From the NCBI RefSeq assembly GCF_001949145.1, contig NW_019091589.1, forward strand, positions 7,296 through 41,066: DNA of 33,771 bases. Direction: 5' to 3'. The DNA is from Acanthaster planci (lineage: Eukaryota; Echinodermata; Asteroidea; Valvatida; Acanthasteridae). Positions 1 through 10,365 of this stretch are shown piece by piece (the first letter of the stretch is position 1; each line of letters begins with the position of its first letter). The notes beneath the pieces are model-generated. The model had not been told where the DNA came from and ran no database searches. It saw nothing but the letters and a program-made list of their open reading frames with translations. Made by a program: the position numbers and the translations under genes.

Positions 1-2347
1 GAGACTCTTCAGAGCTGGAGCGGATTCACCATCCCAAATCCGTTTTCTTTTAGCATCAAGAATTGTAGGAATTTTTTTCACTTCGCCTAATTGCAGAAAA
101 TTGAACACACCATTTCGACGAAATTCCCACAAAAGAAATATCGGTCAAAATATTAACTTCTCTCACTTGACTTTTGCTCAGTGCACATGGGCTAGCATGC
201 ATAAAGGCATGAAATGTATTGCTATAACAATAAAACTCTGTCTTGCATTTAATTGGAACTTTACTTATTTACTAGTTGCGAATATTTTACAAGCATGTCG
301 AGTTTCCGAACACGAAACGGCCAACACGGACTGGATGCGAATTCAGTCCACCAAGCACCCCAAAGAAATGTTCCAAAGGGTTAAATTTTGTCTACTTCAA
401 AACTCTTATTGCTATTTTACTGATTACGTGAATATTATATTACCAGATTAACCGTATTCTGACATATGTCGATATGGGCTTATGTACACTTAATTCAAGT
501 GCTTTGATGTAATAGTTTCTGTTGTTGGATAACTTGGTGACTGCATCCTGACATGCAAGTCAGTGCTGATGGGACCTATTTTCCCACTCTCATCACGAGG
601 TATATTTGTTTTTGAATTGATTTTAGTTGATTATTGCCTGATCAAGATACACAAATTCTAATTGATAAGAATAGTGCTGAAGCGGCCTCGCTGGTGGCAC
701 CCTCCCGAAATATGGTTGAATGAAGAAAGATGTAAGGGGGCGGGTGAGTATGGTCTAGACCTCCTCAAGTGATTTAAGATCCAGGCTCCGGTTCCAGAAT
801 AACTGACAGACACTTCTTGTTATAATCCTCAGAAGATCGGTTTTATTAGGCAATCGATAAAACCCGACAAAATAAAGAAAAGAAGAAAATTAAACACTCT
901 ATGGACAAAAGATGAGAATAGAATACGCGCGATTCACAGTAGTGCACCTCCAAGAGTTTGCAACGCGTTGGCCAATCACCATGCGCGAAATCTGTCGACC
1001 CAATGCGCGTTTGGGAAGGGTCGACAGATTTCGCGCATTGTGATTGGCCAACACGTTGAATACTCTTGGGGGCGCACTATTGTGAATCGCCCGTATTAGT
1101 GACAATGTATTTGACTGCTAAGAGTACAATGTGCATTACGAAATGGCACGAATGACAGAAAAAACCTCTTCTTTGTCACTCCAAGGCCTGGAAATATATT
1201 GAGCTACATGTATGATGTGGAAATTGGATCAAAATAACTTCTTACCCTCAGAAAGTGGGTCAGAGTCCCTTAGAATGAAATGGACAAACCACAGGAGCGG
1301 TTGGCTACAAATATAAGTGTCTGGTTCACTGCGTAATGAAAATTACAAAAATAACACTGAAATATCCCGAAGTCTCGTCGACGGCGGTGCAATGGCATAA
1401 TCATTACACAGAGCATATTTTACAATGGCAATTTAACAGTAGCAAAACGCACAACAAACTGTAACATGACGGCAAGCGGAGGCACGCAGAGCGTGAAATT
1501 GGCTGCGCAGCAATTTTATCGCATTACAGAGTTGCTATGGCACAGTGCTCCGTAAATAACCCTGATCATCTTGACACAGGCCATGATTTGGTCTTATAAA
1601 TCTAAGCCCAAACAGCCAAATATTGACCCCTAACTCCCTTGGAGAATCACTGGAAATTACAATTTACCTGATTCAGGCTCACATTTCATCGAAATGAGGG
1701 GGAAGCTGTAGGCCTACTTGAGAAACAAGAGCTTTGTCCTTTCCAAAAAAAGGCAGAGCCACCATCCTCGTGCAATCGATTATTACATATTGTACACTCG
1801 GCGTTTCCGTTCAAATGGAAGGAATCGACTCCCCAGTAAAGCACAATAATAAATGGATATGAATACACCGATGCCAACCGAAAAGGATTAGTATCAAGAA
1901 TCGTATAAATTTGGTGGGAAGCATAAATATGTCCCTTCCCGTGCCATATGAATAATGCATTACAAGTCAAAGGTTAACAAGATATAAACAAAGAATGTGA
2001 ATGTGGATCCCACGACCGTGTGCATGCGGTACACACAGACGTGACCACCCAAACCCGACTCCCTACTGCAAGAATTACATCCAGTTTATGTATTATCATT
2101 AGGTAAGAAAAAGGGAACGTGAAAGGGAAAAATTGTGAATCATTGTAAAAACTCATCCCTTGGTATAATACAATAAAATAACATACCTTCTCTAGTCTAC
2201 ACACTGATATGTTTATAAATATTACACTATCATTAGTTCAAAAAAGTAACAAATCGGTAGACATTCCCTTTAGACTAACTATGGAAAATTGTGCACATTA
2301 TGCCAACACATAAACCCTTTTTTTTTCTATCCCTAAGCTGACAAATA
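1..2347. other. Downstream of gene A, no gene recognised
   Basis: AT-rich DNA with the palindromic MITE at 922-1097. Small frames occur on both strands but none shows a domain or believable splice sites. A phase-1 acceptor near 2065 on the minus strand opens about 28 codons that match nothing. Confidence 0.5.
922..1097. mobile_element. Palindromic MITE, copy 1
   Basis: The left half (gcgattcacagtagtgc, aagagttt, gcaacgcgttggccaatca) is repeated in reverse complement in the right half, with a central segment gtcgacc..gggtcgac around caatgcgcgtttgg. The whole element can fold into one hairpin of about 85-bp arms. A second copy at 16592-16753 has the same ends and core. No coding capacity: a non-autonomous DNA element. 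Confidence 0.8.
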
Positions 2348-2475
2348 CTAACACAGCCACATCGATAGGAAGACCGCCCATGGTACAGCTCCCAGCATCC
2401 ATTGCTGAGAGATGCTGTGCCCTTTGCTGGGGGTGGAGCTCATTGGAGCAGTGGGAAGGAAATCGTAAGCACCAG
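2348..2475 (-). CDS. Gene A exon 9: C-terminal GPI-anchor-like signal and stop
   Basis: Starts after CTCTATGCAG in phase 1 and ends at a TAG (2350-2348). It encodes 41 residues: a Ser/Thr/Pro/Gly-rich segment (MSSTPSKG), a short polar spacer, then WMLGAVPWAVFLSMWLC at the very end. Small residues, a spacer and a terminal hydrophobic stretch without a cytoplasmic basic tail are the layout of a GPI-attachment signal. A tail-less membrane helix cannot be excluded. Confidence 0.6.
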
Positions 2476-5400
2476 CTGCATAGAGAAATATTAGAAATTT
2501 TTTTTCACCAGTTCTTGTGCTCTTCTTCAAAATTATGTTTGAACAATAACAATTCTAAATATGCAAAATACTGGACAGATTCTATCATAACGGAACCGGG
2601 AATCCATATTGCACTTATTGGCAGATGAAAACTCACCCGTTTCTTTCAGTGTGGGACTCCAAAATACCGAAGATCGCTGCAGAAACACAATGAAGAGGAA
2701 TGAAATGTAGGCTCTAAAAGACTATAAGAAGCCTCAATATTAATCATTTAAATATACATGTCATATATACAAGTCACCGGGTCTTCTGAAACCAAAGATC
2801 GTTGAAATTTACCTCTTCGATATAAAAGAAGCAGGTTGTTGAAAAAAGGTTCTACTTGAAGGGACATAACAGACAATGGAACAAGAAGACTCACGAAAGT
2901 GAAAACAATCTATGCCTTATACCGCAAAGAGCAAGTTTGAACCAGCTAAATGCGGCCAGTGTCGTTCACATTGCACGTTGTTCTAAGTAGACAAGATATT
3001 TTTCGCACTTACCCAATCAATGGCGCTCTTGGATCCAATTCTGATACGGTAAAGTGTTCCTTTAACCAGCGCCACGTTCAGGTAGCCGCCGTACATTTTT
3101 CCGTCTCCCACCACCACGCTGCCGGTGTTTTCCCCCTTGGGTATCTCAGCGGCTATGTAGGCGTGCGGGTTATTGCTGAAGGTCCCGAAAGCTCTCCCGT
3201 CAATCTCTACCGGCGACCTCTTTGATCTCGGAGCGTCGCTCTCTACGGCAACAAGATACGACCTGAACAGGCAAAACGATTTACCGCAGCTGGATGGTTT
3301 CCATGGACCATGCTTAAAAACACCCAAAATATGTGTTCATTGACAGTACGAAGACTTTTTTCCTCGTTTCTAGGTTGACAAACTTTTCATGGCTCTCCTC
3401 GAATTTGAGCTAAGGACTTTTTTGCTTGAAACACTGATTATCCTGTTGTCACAAACCCTTCGTCTTTGAGCAGGAACAGCTTCTAGAGTGGGCGTCAATG
3501 TCTTCAGGCAACACCCATTCATCGTGGTACGATGGAAAACAAACCAAGTAAAGGGTACAGAACACCAGATATACACGATCAGTCTATGATCTATTGATAG
3601 ATCCAGGAAGTTGTGATCAATTTTTCAATATTTCTGAAGCGATTTTCTAACTTTTGATAGTGTATAAGCCACATGGCTTCTCTTTCTTTCACTTTTTTAA
3701 AAGTACAGTCAGTGACTGAAAACTGTCGAGTCTCAGACCCCAATCTTAAAATTTACAGGTCAGAGCTTGGTTGAGCTTGAAGGATTATGAATCGTTGCTG
3801 TCTTAATCAACCAATCACTCGTTGCACCCAAATTTTCTGCAAATGGATGACATCAGAAAGATGATGCCTCTACTAAAGGCACCGTTTTTATACATGTAAC
3901 TTACGTCACATAGTAATCATCCGGGTCTTCCAGAGAAATGGTAACACTTGTATCATTAGATGCATACGGATCAACAACTGGTAGAGATGGCCCGAGAATA
4001 TCTGCAAGCCGATAACAAGATTCAAGACATCGTTAGAAATGGGAATTAAGCACGTCAAAAGGGTCTATAAATCTTAAACCTTAGGGAATGATGTTTTGTT
4101 TCACTATCAAAATAATTATGGTTCAGTCTGACAAGCAGGAAAACCTAACACAAAATTAAATAGTGCAGCAAGAAATGTACGTATCTTTGTATACTCATCA
4201 TGAGGTCATTTGATTTCAGATTACAAGAGATTTAGAGTCAGTGTCTGAAAAAAATACATTCGAAAGAAATGGAGTGTCATGTTGAAATTTATAGAAAGAC
4301 CTCGAGCAGCACTTGTTGGGTTTTTCCCGTCGGTTAATCTCGGGCACGATGTCGTTTGACCCTCACTTCTGGACACACCGAAAGTACAAAGATTAATCAA
4401 ACGGAAAACGGAAGACGCATTTTATGAAACCAACCAAAAATGGAGAGAGATTTGCACATTAGATAGGAGGATCGAATCATGGGGCAAAGATTTGCTTGAA
4501 TATAAACACAACGGGCAGGTAGTTTACGAAAATGACGTCAGACCTTTGCAAAGTGGTAAACTGTTATCTCATATCAGAAGTTATCCTAAGAAGGAAATGA
4601 TGGATTTTTACCCATCTTCGGCCAAGTGAAAGTCTCAACAATATCTATGGTTCCTGCGCCGTAAGAAGTCCAGGCAGCCGCGGACAGCTCGTAGTAAGAA
4701 CCGGGCTCAAGATCGGTGAAGCGCGACGAGAATACGTTGGGTCCGAGGTGACGAATTTCAGTCGCAGAGAGCGGCGGAACGAAGGAAAGGTCGAATGGCC
4801 GATTGGAGGGCCTAAGCGTTATCTGAAGAACGTTCAGTGGAAAGAGACACACGTACATATTCAAATTAAAACTCCGGGCAACTTGTATGGTTTCCCTTTG
4901 CATTTTGAAAACTGGCCAAAAAGATCAAAAGCTGATTAATGTCTAACGAAATCCGTTTGATTTTCAAAGCTTTAAATGCACTCCATCAACTCTGAAAGAA
5001 GTGGCGGAATTGTAAGTTGGGAAGGCTAAAAACGGATATAAAATTAAATTTGTCAAGGAATGAATCACTGAGCAGGAGCACACCCGTGATTGAGTTCAAC
5101 AAAGTCAAAGTCCTGCTTTCGGTATAATTAACACCACGAATTAACACGCACGTTATGATGTATTCAGGAGTAGAGGTAAAAAAAACACAATTTCAATTTC
5201 TTAAAATGGATGCTTAGACATTTACAGAGAAGAAAAATGAGGCGAACCAGTAAGGTATTTCATTTGGTAACTTCTAAATTGATGGCAATAAAACACCATT
5301 AAAGTTAACGCAATTCTAATAAAACTTCTTTTACCGTGTAGTTGGTGATGACACCGTTGGGGTTACGTGGCTCCTCCCACGTACAGGTCACACTTGTCTC

Positions 5401-8400
5401 ACTTGTTTCGTTAGCATGGAAGTCAGCTGGTATAGATGGGCCTAGAGAAGTGGGAAAATAAACATTTTATCAACGAGGGATACAGAAAACTATGTTAACA
5501 TTTCGTTAAGAAACCCTGTCACTCATGAAATAACACGAACACAAATCAAAACCGTCTCAGTTAATTACTTACTAGATTCTTCTGTCCTAACCACCAGCGG
5601 ATCGCTGAACGGACCGTCTCCCACCTGAGAGCGAATGGCGACTTTAAAAGCGTAACGGTGGAAAGGTAAGAGGTCGAAGATCAACTTCGGTCCCCGAATA
5701 GCTTGCCCTGTAATGGGTGCTGTGTTGGGTTGGTCCACGCTGTTCAACTCGAAGTAGTAACTTCTGAAAGCGCTGGACATGGTACCGATGGAACACTCAA
5801 TATCGTCCCAGGTGAACGCTAGGTACGTTCCTCCTGAAGCATGTTTGAGAAGCCTGACGCCCCTTGGCGGATCAGTTGGAGCTATATAGAGTAATTCGAC
5901 CACCAGAATAAGAAGCCATTACTGAGGTGGCACAACGGTTGTGGACGGGTGGTACACGCGTGTTACATGCCTTTTCGACTAACAGGGTGCTGTGATTTGC
6001 CATATGCTTCTAATTCTGCTGGTCGAATTACACAATACACGATTTTTTTTCCTAAATGGAGTTTGAGGAAAGAACTCCAAACAAACATGTTTCAACACGA
6101 TATACAAAAGTTGTAGTACTCTGCTGTTAGGCTACAAAATATTGCTGTTTAAAAATAGGCTTGACTTTCATATGCTCTCTTTTCAAGCAGTGTCTTGCTT
6201 GACAAAAGGAGAGCATTCCAAAATGTACTGGTGAAATGATTTTCTAAGAATGGAAAAGCTACCATCGTCTTGTTACTTTCATGAACAGAAGAAAAGCATA
6301 TAATATGTATGGGCATCCTATTATATAGACTTCTTATGAGGATGGAGAATGGCCTACACTAGTGGTTTGTAGTACCGATGGCCTGTTTGTTTCACACAGA
6401 TCCGGATCGGTATCAGTGACCAAGAACTGGTTTGCGCTATCAATTAGGTGGGTTCTGATGTCAGTGAACCAGCGACGGAACAATGATCGCGATCCGGAAA
6501 CAGGCCATAAGAGGAGGCTGTGCAACCTGAAATCTGCCGAGGAGACGCCGTTTTGAATGCTAAGTATCCAAGGGTTTTGCTTGTAATTTGTACTCTGCCA
6601 GACACAGGGCAAGGTTAGATAGTTTGATTGCCAGTATATCAGCAAGCATTCTAACACTACTCGTATGCAATTTATGAATCTATTCGCACAACATCTAAAA
6701 TGCAATAGCCCCTAATCTCGTTTGAAAGGTTTCCACTCAACGAACATTGCTACTTCGAGTTGTATATATTAACCACATGTACACAACCACAAAACGCTCT
6801 CCGCTGGACAAATTTATCCCCTCCGTGTACCGGAAGCCACCATGGGCTTCTACTGTCGCATCCAATTTTACGCTCACCAACTTCGGGCGTCTGAACCCAA
6901 GCCCGTGCTTCCCCCTGGAGCCCTGTACCCGTCGACGCCTCCACAATCGCCTCGTAGTTGGAATACGGCAGGAGTCCGGTGATCGTGTACGACGTCCCCG
7001 TCGCCAATTCTGCGGCTACCACCGGGCTTGGGTTGTTGAGCGTGTTGCACTGCGCCTCGATCCTCAGCATGTAGCTGACCCGGTAGAACTCTACCGGGCT
7101 GTCCGGGGACTCCGGAGGCACCCAGGTCACCAAGACGGCACCTGGGGTGCCCTCCACGTTGACGACCGTCAGATTTTGGACCTGCCCGGTGGCTGTAAAC
7201 ATAAAACAGTAGCAGTTTCAATATCTCATAAGTTGGGGCCTAGTTTTCTAATTACCTTCGCTGAATAATTGCGGCCTCCATGCAGCAATTACCATTCACA
7301 TCACGATCAAGGGATCGTTTTTTTAAGTTGTAAGGAAGTATGGTGTGCGACTGTGCTCATGTTTTCATGGTGTCAGTGGTTGAAGTCGATTTCTTTTGTA
7401 GGGTAACACTCTTTTCTACAGGGAAGATATAAATCCAATGATGGCCGTGTGGCACAATCTGCATGGCTCTGCAAAAGTTCAATGCAAATAAATTATTCAA
7501 TGAGCCGATTTCAAGGACTGGTTCACACAGAATTGGGCTCCACAGATCCGGTATAGAAAAGACTTCCTGGAACGGGCATCCCTCGTTTGTCCCAATAGTG
7601 GTATATCAGCCACCAGGAAGCGACATAGCATGCCCTATACATTCCAATTTAGCAGGGAAAATATAGAAGCCTTTTCTTAAAGAGCACCTTTAATGGAAAA
7701 CATGTCTCTTTGATTTTATCTGCTCAAATAAATACGGAAGCATCTATTAAAATCGAACGCAGTGTCATTAATGAGCTCAACTATAACAAGCCAAAAAGGG
7801 TTTTTTTCTGTTCATGCCAAGATGCGAATCCTGAATGTAGAATGCGTCATTCATAGAAAACAGAGAAAATGAGGGGAACCCTCGCCCCGTGTTGGTGGTA
7901 GATAAGCAATGGCTACAAACAATGGTTACAAGCATTGTTTGAAAAGGGCTTACCCACTACCAACACAGGGCGAGGGTTCCCCTTGGTTTCTCTGTTTTCT
8001 CAAAATAATGCAATCTCTATTCAGCATGTTCAGAATTCGCAGCTTGGCATGAACAGAAAAAAAGCCTTTTGGGCTTGTTGTGGTTGAGCTCTGAAGACAA
8101 ATGACACTGCGTTCGATTTGGACGCTTCCGTATTTCTTGAAAGATAAAATCAGAGAAAACTTGTTTTACTTAGAGGTGCTCTTAAAATACCTGCGAATTT
8201 TTCAGGCCAGTCTCAAAAGGGTTTGTGCACAGTGTCAAGTGATGTCAGTGTATGGAGCTCTTTCTCCGTTGGACGTTATAGATGTATCTTCAGACCAACC
8301 CGTGATGACGGGAGATCTTACCCTTCATTTCGCAAGCCCCAAGCCCTCCATCTGAGGGCAGACACGCTGGTAAAACTTTCATATTATTTCCCTCATCATG

Positions 8401-9609
8401 ACAGGTCAAGAATAGACAAAGGCAGATCCGGAGTCAACATTTTGGATGGACTGCATCGGTTTTTTTCTTCAGGGGACAATAATTTGAAGATTTGTTCACG
8501 TAAACCTCATGTTTCTCTGAGGTGTAAGTTAAAACAATTGGTGGGTTTTAAATCGCGTCTGGGGATTGGGACTTTGGGATTGGGGATGGAAATGAAATAA
8601 ACCCTACAAAGTCGTTTCCCCCTTTCTTTATATTCACTAAAGCAACAAATATATATGGCCTCATATTATTTGTTTTTAGGGGTTGGGGTTGAGTGATTCC
8701 TAGTTCGGACTTTTTATGTCCGCGTATGCTCTGCCATTGGTGTTATAGCGGGACAAACTGGCGGCGGAAGGGGGTGCAGTGGCCTCCCGCATTTTTGACT
8801 GGGGGCCTCCCCCCTCCACAATTTGCAGGTCCCATAATTGGGTGGGGCTCAATGGATCGAGCCTGATGCCTGATGGTCTAAGAACTTCCCCCTCCCCGTG
8901 AAAATCGTTCCACTGCCGGTGATTCAGTTATGTACTGCAAGGAATATCATTTATAATAAGTCATATAGTTCGGTGTGTTCTTCCTGCTGAATTGCTGCTG
9001 ATGTTTAAAAGGGAGGAATATCGCTGAAGTAGATGGGGATTTTTATTATGGTGACACAAACAGTGTAAATTATCCTTCTATATTTCGAAAAAAATCTTTG
9101 ATGGAGAGAGTAGTGTAAATTGACATTACCAGAAATAGGTCAAGCGTAACTTCTGTTCTTCGGCCAAAAAAATCTTTAATCTGAATGGCAAAATTATGAC
9201 ATTCCCAGTTTTAATAAATGCCGAGCGTTATTAATAAAAACAATGAAGTATTTTTTTTCATTAGATAGCAGGGATGTACAGCCATTACAGATATGTTTGA
9301 ACCTATATTACATATCACTTTTGATTTTTCAAGACTCAGCCGTAACAATCAAAATGGCGACCACAGCATTCTGTACGGTCCATTTTAATATGCATTCACT
9401 AGGTACGCCGTGGTCATTGCTCTCTCTCCCTCTGGCCAACTCCACAGTGCCAACGAACTACATGTATATCCACAGGACATTACAAGGCAGTTACACTCAG
9501 TTCATCTTTTCGTCAGAGCAGATTGGGGCTTACCATTAACTTCAGGGAGGACAGGTAACACGAACACTAACATCAGTGACATGGCAATGGCTGGCTTTTC
9601 CGACGCCAT
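2348..9609 (-). CDS. Gene A: GPI-anchored-like FN3 protein with RPTP-R2B-like ectodomain (nine exons)
   Basis: Spliced model read from the sequence: 9609-9534, 7192-6878, 5881-5573, 5441-5335, 4822-4612, 4001-3905, 3262-3013, 2676-2637, 2475-2348. Every junction has GT..AG and the phases (1,1,1,0,1,2,0,1) join without a break to 1533 nt, 510 aa plus stop. The product starts with a signal peptide, carries about four FN3 modules, has a membrane-proximal region like that of R2B receptor tyrosine phosphatases, and ends in a 17-residue hydrophobic tail with no following basic residues, which is typical of a GPI-attachment signal. The likely role is a cell-surface adhesion or ligand-binding protein; no catalytic domain is present. 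Gene B to the right is a tandem paralogue. Exon 8 (40 nt) is the least certain. The function is inference from domains only. Confidence 0.75.
2637..2676 (-). CDS. Gene A exon 8: short linker exon
   Basis: A 40-nt phase 0-1 exon (residues 456-468, RSSVFWSPTLKET) with acceptor TTTCTGCAG and donor G|GTGAGT. It bridges the phases of exons 7 and 9. Its small size makes it a prediction that needs transcript support. Confidence 0.5.
3013..3262 (-). CDS. Gene A exon 7: RPTP-R2B-like membrane-proximal domain
   Basis: Phase 2-0 exon of 250 nt (residues 372-455), acceptor CTGTTCAG, donor TGG|GTAAGT. It reads YLVAVES, then RSKR, then AYIAAEIPKG, VVVGDGKMYGGYLNVAL and GTLYRIRIGS. In R2B receptor phosphatases (PTPRM/K/T/U family) the membrane-proximal FN3 has the same order: Y-x-V-V-V, a furin site R-x-K-R, Y-x-A-A-E-L-P, x-V-G-D, G-x-x-N-x-x-L, Y. 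This is the strongest clue to the origin of the gene. Confidence 0.8.
3905..4001 (-). CDS. Gene A exon 6: N-terminal half of FN3 domain 4
   Basis: Phase 1-2 exon of 97 nt (residues 340-371), acceptor CTTGCAG, donor C|GTAAGT. It reads ILGPSLPVV...SNDTSVTISLED, similar in layout to exon 4 (GPS-x-P, then T-S-V-T). It lacks the usual strand-B tryptophan. Support is from strong splice signals and phase match on both sides. Confidence 0.7.
4612..4822 (-). CDS. Gene A exon 5: C-terminal half of FN3 domain 3
   Basis: Phase 0-1 exon of 211 nt (residues 270-339), acceptor GTTCTTCAG, donor G|GTAAAA. It begins ITLRPSNRPF and contains FTDLEPGSYYELSAAAWTS followed by YGAG, the F-G region of an FN3 module. 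Joined to exon 4 it gives one complete FN3 domain. Confidence 0.8.
5335..5441 (-). CDS. Gene A exon 4: N-terminal half of FN3 domain 3
   Basis: Phase 1-0 exon of 107 nt (residues 234-269), acceptor TTCTCTAG, donor G|GTAAAA. It reads GPSIPADFHA... VTCTWEEP...NGVITNYT, the first strands of an FN3 fold, completed by exon 5. The intron splits the domain at the strand C position, a common FN3 intron site. It is too short to stand out as a reading frame on its own; the splice sites, phase and FN3 pattern support it. Confidence 0.75.
5573..5881 (-). CDS. Gene A exon 3: FN3 domain 2
   Basis: Phase 1-1 exon of 309 nt (residues 131-233), acceptor TATATAG, donor A|GTAAGT. Core FN3 pattern: FTWDD strand, then DLLPFHRYAFKVAIRS and DGPFSDP. 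It shares spacing and many residues (DPP/DAP then GV-x-L, WD-x-x-x-C, L-x-P-x-x-R-Y-x-F-x-V, G-P-x-S-x-P) with gene B exon 3. Its acceptor is only about 10 bases from an inverted-repeat element, which supplies the pyrimidine-rich tract. Confidence 0.85.
5891..6032. mobile_element. Short TIR element abutting gene A exon 3
   Basis: Left end gtaattcgaccaccagaat..agaagcc and right end gcttctaattctgctggtcgaattac are reverse complements over about 26 bases, enclosing about 90 bases. A related partial copy is at 20800-20898. The element ends about 10 bases from the splice acceptor of gene A exon 3. Confidence 0.7.
6878..7192 (-). CDS. Gene A exon 2: FN3 domain 1
   Basis: Phase 1-1 exon of 315 nt (residues 26-130) with acceptor TTTACAG and donor G|GTGAGC. 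FN3 hallmarks are visible: VTW in strand B, a YRVSY strand, and the LLPYSNYEAIVEAS motif (L-P-x(4)-Y) near the end. It aligns with the first FN3 exon of gene B (16342-15986), which has the same phases. Confidence 0.85.
7671..8187. mobile_element. Long foldback element (about 240-bp inverted arms)
   Basis: Left arm about 7671-7907 and right arm about 7948-8187 are reverse complements over most of their length, for example agagcacc at 7681 and ggtgctct at 8175, aatacggaagc and gcttccgtatt, and ggggaaccctcgccc and gggcgagggttcccc. About 40 bases separate the arms. TTAA stands at both ends (7677-7680 and 8182-8185), suggesting a TTAA-targeting DNA transposon derivative. It sits in intron 1 of gene A. 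Confidence 0.8.
8740..8925. mobile_element. Possible TIR element
   Basis: actggcggcggaagggggtgc at the left and cgttccactgccggt at the right form a short imperfect inverted repeat (actggcggcgga against accggcagtgga) around G/C-homopolymer-rich DNA. No second copy seen here, so this is tentative. Confidence 0.35.
9534..9609 (-). CDS. Gene A exon 1: start codon and signal peptide
   Basis: Encodes 25 residues starting MASEKPAIAMSLMLVF and ending in PEVN, followed by G|GTAAGC as donor (phase 1). A lysine-containing n-region and a hydrophobic core of about 16 residues make a good secretion signal. This ATG was chosen because it opens the hydrophobic segment; the only nearby upstream ATG (9640) opens a 9-codon uORF that stops one base before it. 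Confidence 0.8.
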
Positions 9610-9610
9610 C

Positions 9611-9640
9611 TTAGGACGAGCGAAAAAAACTGTCCAGCAT
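9611..9640 (-). other. Upstream ORF in the gene A leader
   Basis: An ATG at 9640 opens nine codons (MLDSFFRSS) and stops at TAA 9613-9611, one base before the gene A start codon. If the transcription start lies near the TATA-like box this uORF is in the 5' leader and could lower initiation at the main start or feed reinitiation. Confidence 0.4.
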
Positions 9641-9745
9641 GATGGGGCAGCTCTCAACAACGATCACGCTCCTCCAAAACCCTACCCTGGAACCGTGGTC
9701 TCAAACGTACAATGGGCTCGCAGGCTGCAGTGTGCACAGTCTGAA

Positions 9746-9780
9746 ATTTAAATAAAAATCGAGCCGTCGTGGAGGCCAAT
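9746..9780 (-). promoter_or_regulatory. Possible core promoter of gene A
   Basis: On the minus strand an ATTGG (inverted CCAAT box, 9780-9776) is followed about 22 bases later by TATTTAAAT (9754-9746), a TATA-like box, roughly 140 bases upstream of the gene A start codon. The order fits a promoter, but both motifs are short. Confidence 0.35.
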
Positions 9781-10149
9781 CAACCGTAAAACTTGCCTAC
9801 ATGATGGTAGGCACCTGATGGCACTGTGCATGTAGAAACAGCTAGCGACCCTTACTAATGACGAAAATATTGATTATCAGTACAACATTCATGATTACGT
9901 AAAGCGGGTTCATGATCTGTGAAATGACTATGCATGATGTCAAGTTGGTTTCACAGCTAAAAATCGAAATCGACTTAACCTGTGCTTGAAGAGAATTGGG
10001 CATGTGGAGGGTTTCAGTCAATGTGTGATATTGAACATTAATGCTGGGAAACTGATTTACCCATGATTTAAAATAGATGATTGAGCAAGAACATGATAAT
10101 GTACTTTTTTGCTGTATTTTTTTTTAAATCTAAATAGGGCTGGGGCGGA

Positions 10150-10365
10150 TTGTGCCAATGAGCCCTGAGCTGGAGCAAGAGAGGGCGCGATTTTCCTGGC
10201 AACGGGGGCTCCTTTGGTCGGAACTGCACTTCACTGGTTCACAAACGACTACAAAAATGCGCACGTTACGCTCGCATCACTGCAAGCAAAATGAACACCT
10301 CCGACCAACATGTCTCTTTTCAACTGATGAGGGGATGCCTTTGCTTAAGATGGATTTTGCCTGAC
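10150..10365 (+). repeat. Dispersed repeat, copy 1
   Basis: Shares with 29585-29830 (reverse complement) the ordered blocks gagcaagagagggcgcgatttt, ctcctttggt, aactgcacttc, ggttcacaaacgactac and tttcaactgatgagggg. About 70 percent similar by eye, no long intact frame. Old interspersed repeat of unknown class. Confidence 0.6.

Larger units (their letters stand above)
7193..9533 (-). other. Gene A intron 1
   Basis: 2.3-kb intron between the signal-peptide exon and FN3-1, with the foldback element at 7671-8187 and the tentative TIR element at 8740-8925. No further exon seen. The other introns of the gene are shorter (6877-5882, 5572-5442, 5334-4823, 4611-4002, 3904-3263, 3012-2677, 2636-2476) and show only non-coding DNA, with the TIR element in 6877-5882. 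Confidence 0.5.

Noticed and set aside
1686-1970. Possible transmembrane exon of gene A on the minus strand
   Set aside because: The potential acceptors near 1730-1760 lead to stops in the required phase, and no hydrophobic helix is present.
1974-2204. Alternative terminal exon for gene A after TTCTTGCAG near 2065
   Set aside because: It is in phase, but gives about 28 residues without a membrane or GPI pattern; exon 9 at 2475-2348 is closer and better.
6362-6556. Partial inverted repeat (ggcctgttt..aaacaggcc) with a 64-codon frame
   Set aside because: Only about nine bases pair cleanly over a 120-base gap; too weak to call an element.
6747-7268. 173-codon plus-strand frame
   Set aside because: It lies antisense to the FN3-1 exon of gene A, has no domain signature, and the minus strand explains the conservation pattern and splice sites.
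8223-8600. 125-codon plus-strand frame next to the foldback element
   Set aside because: No transposase motif, no similarity recognised, and it starts in low-complexity intron DNA.
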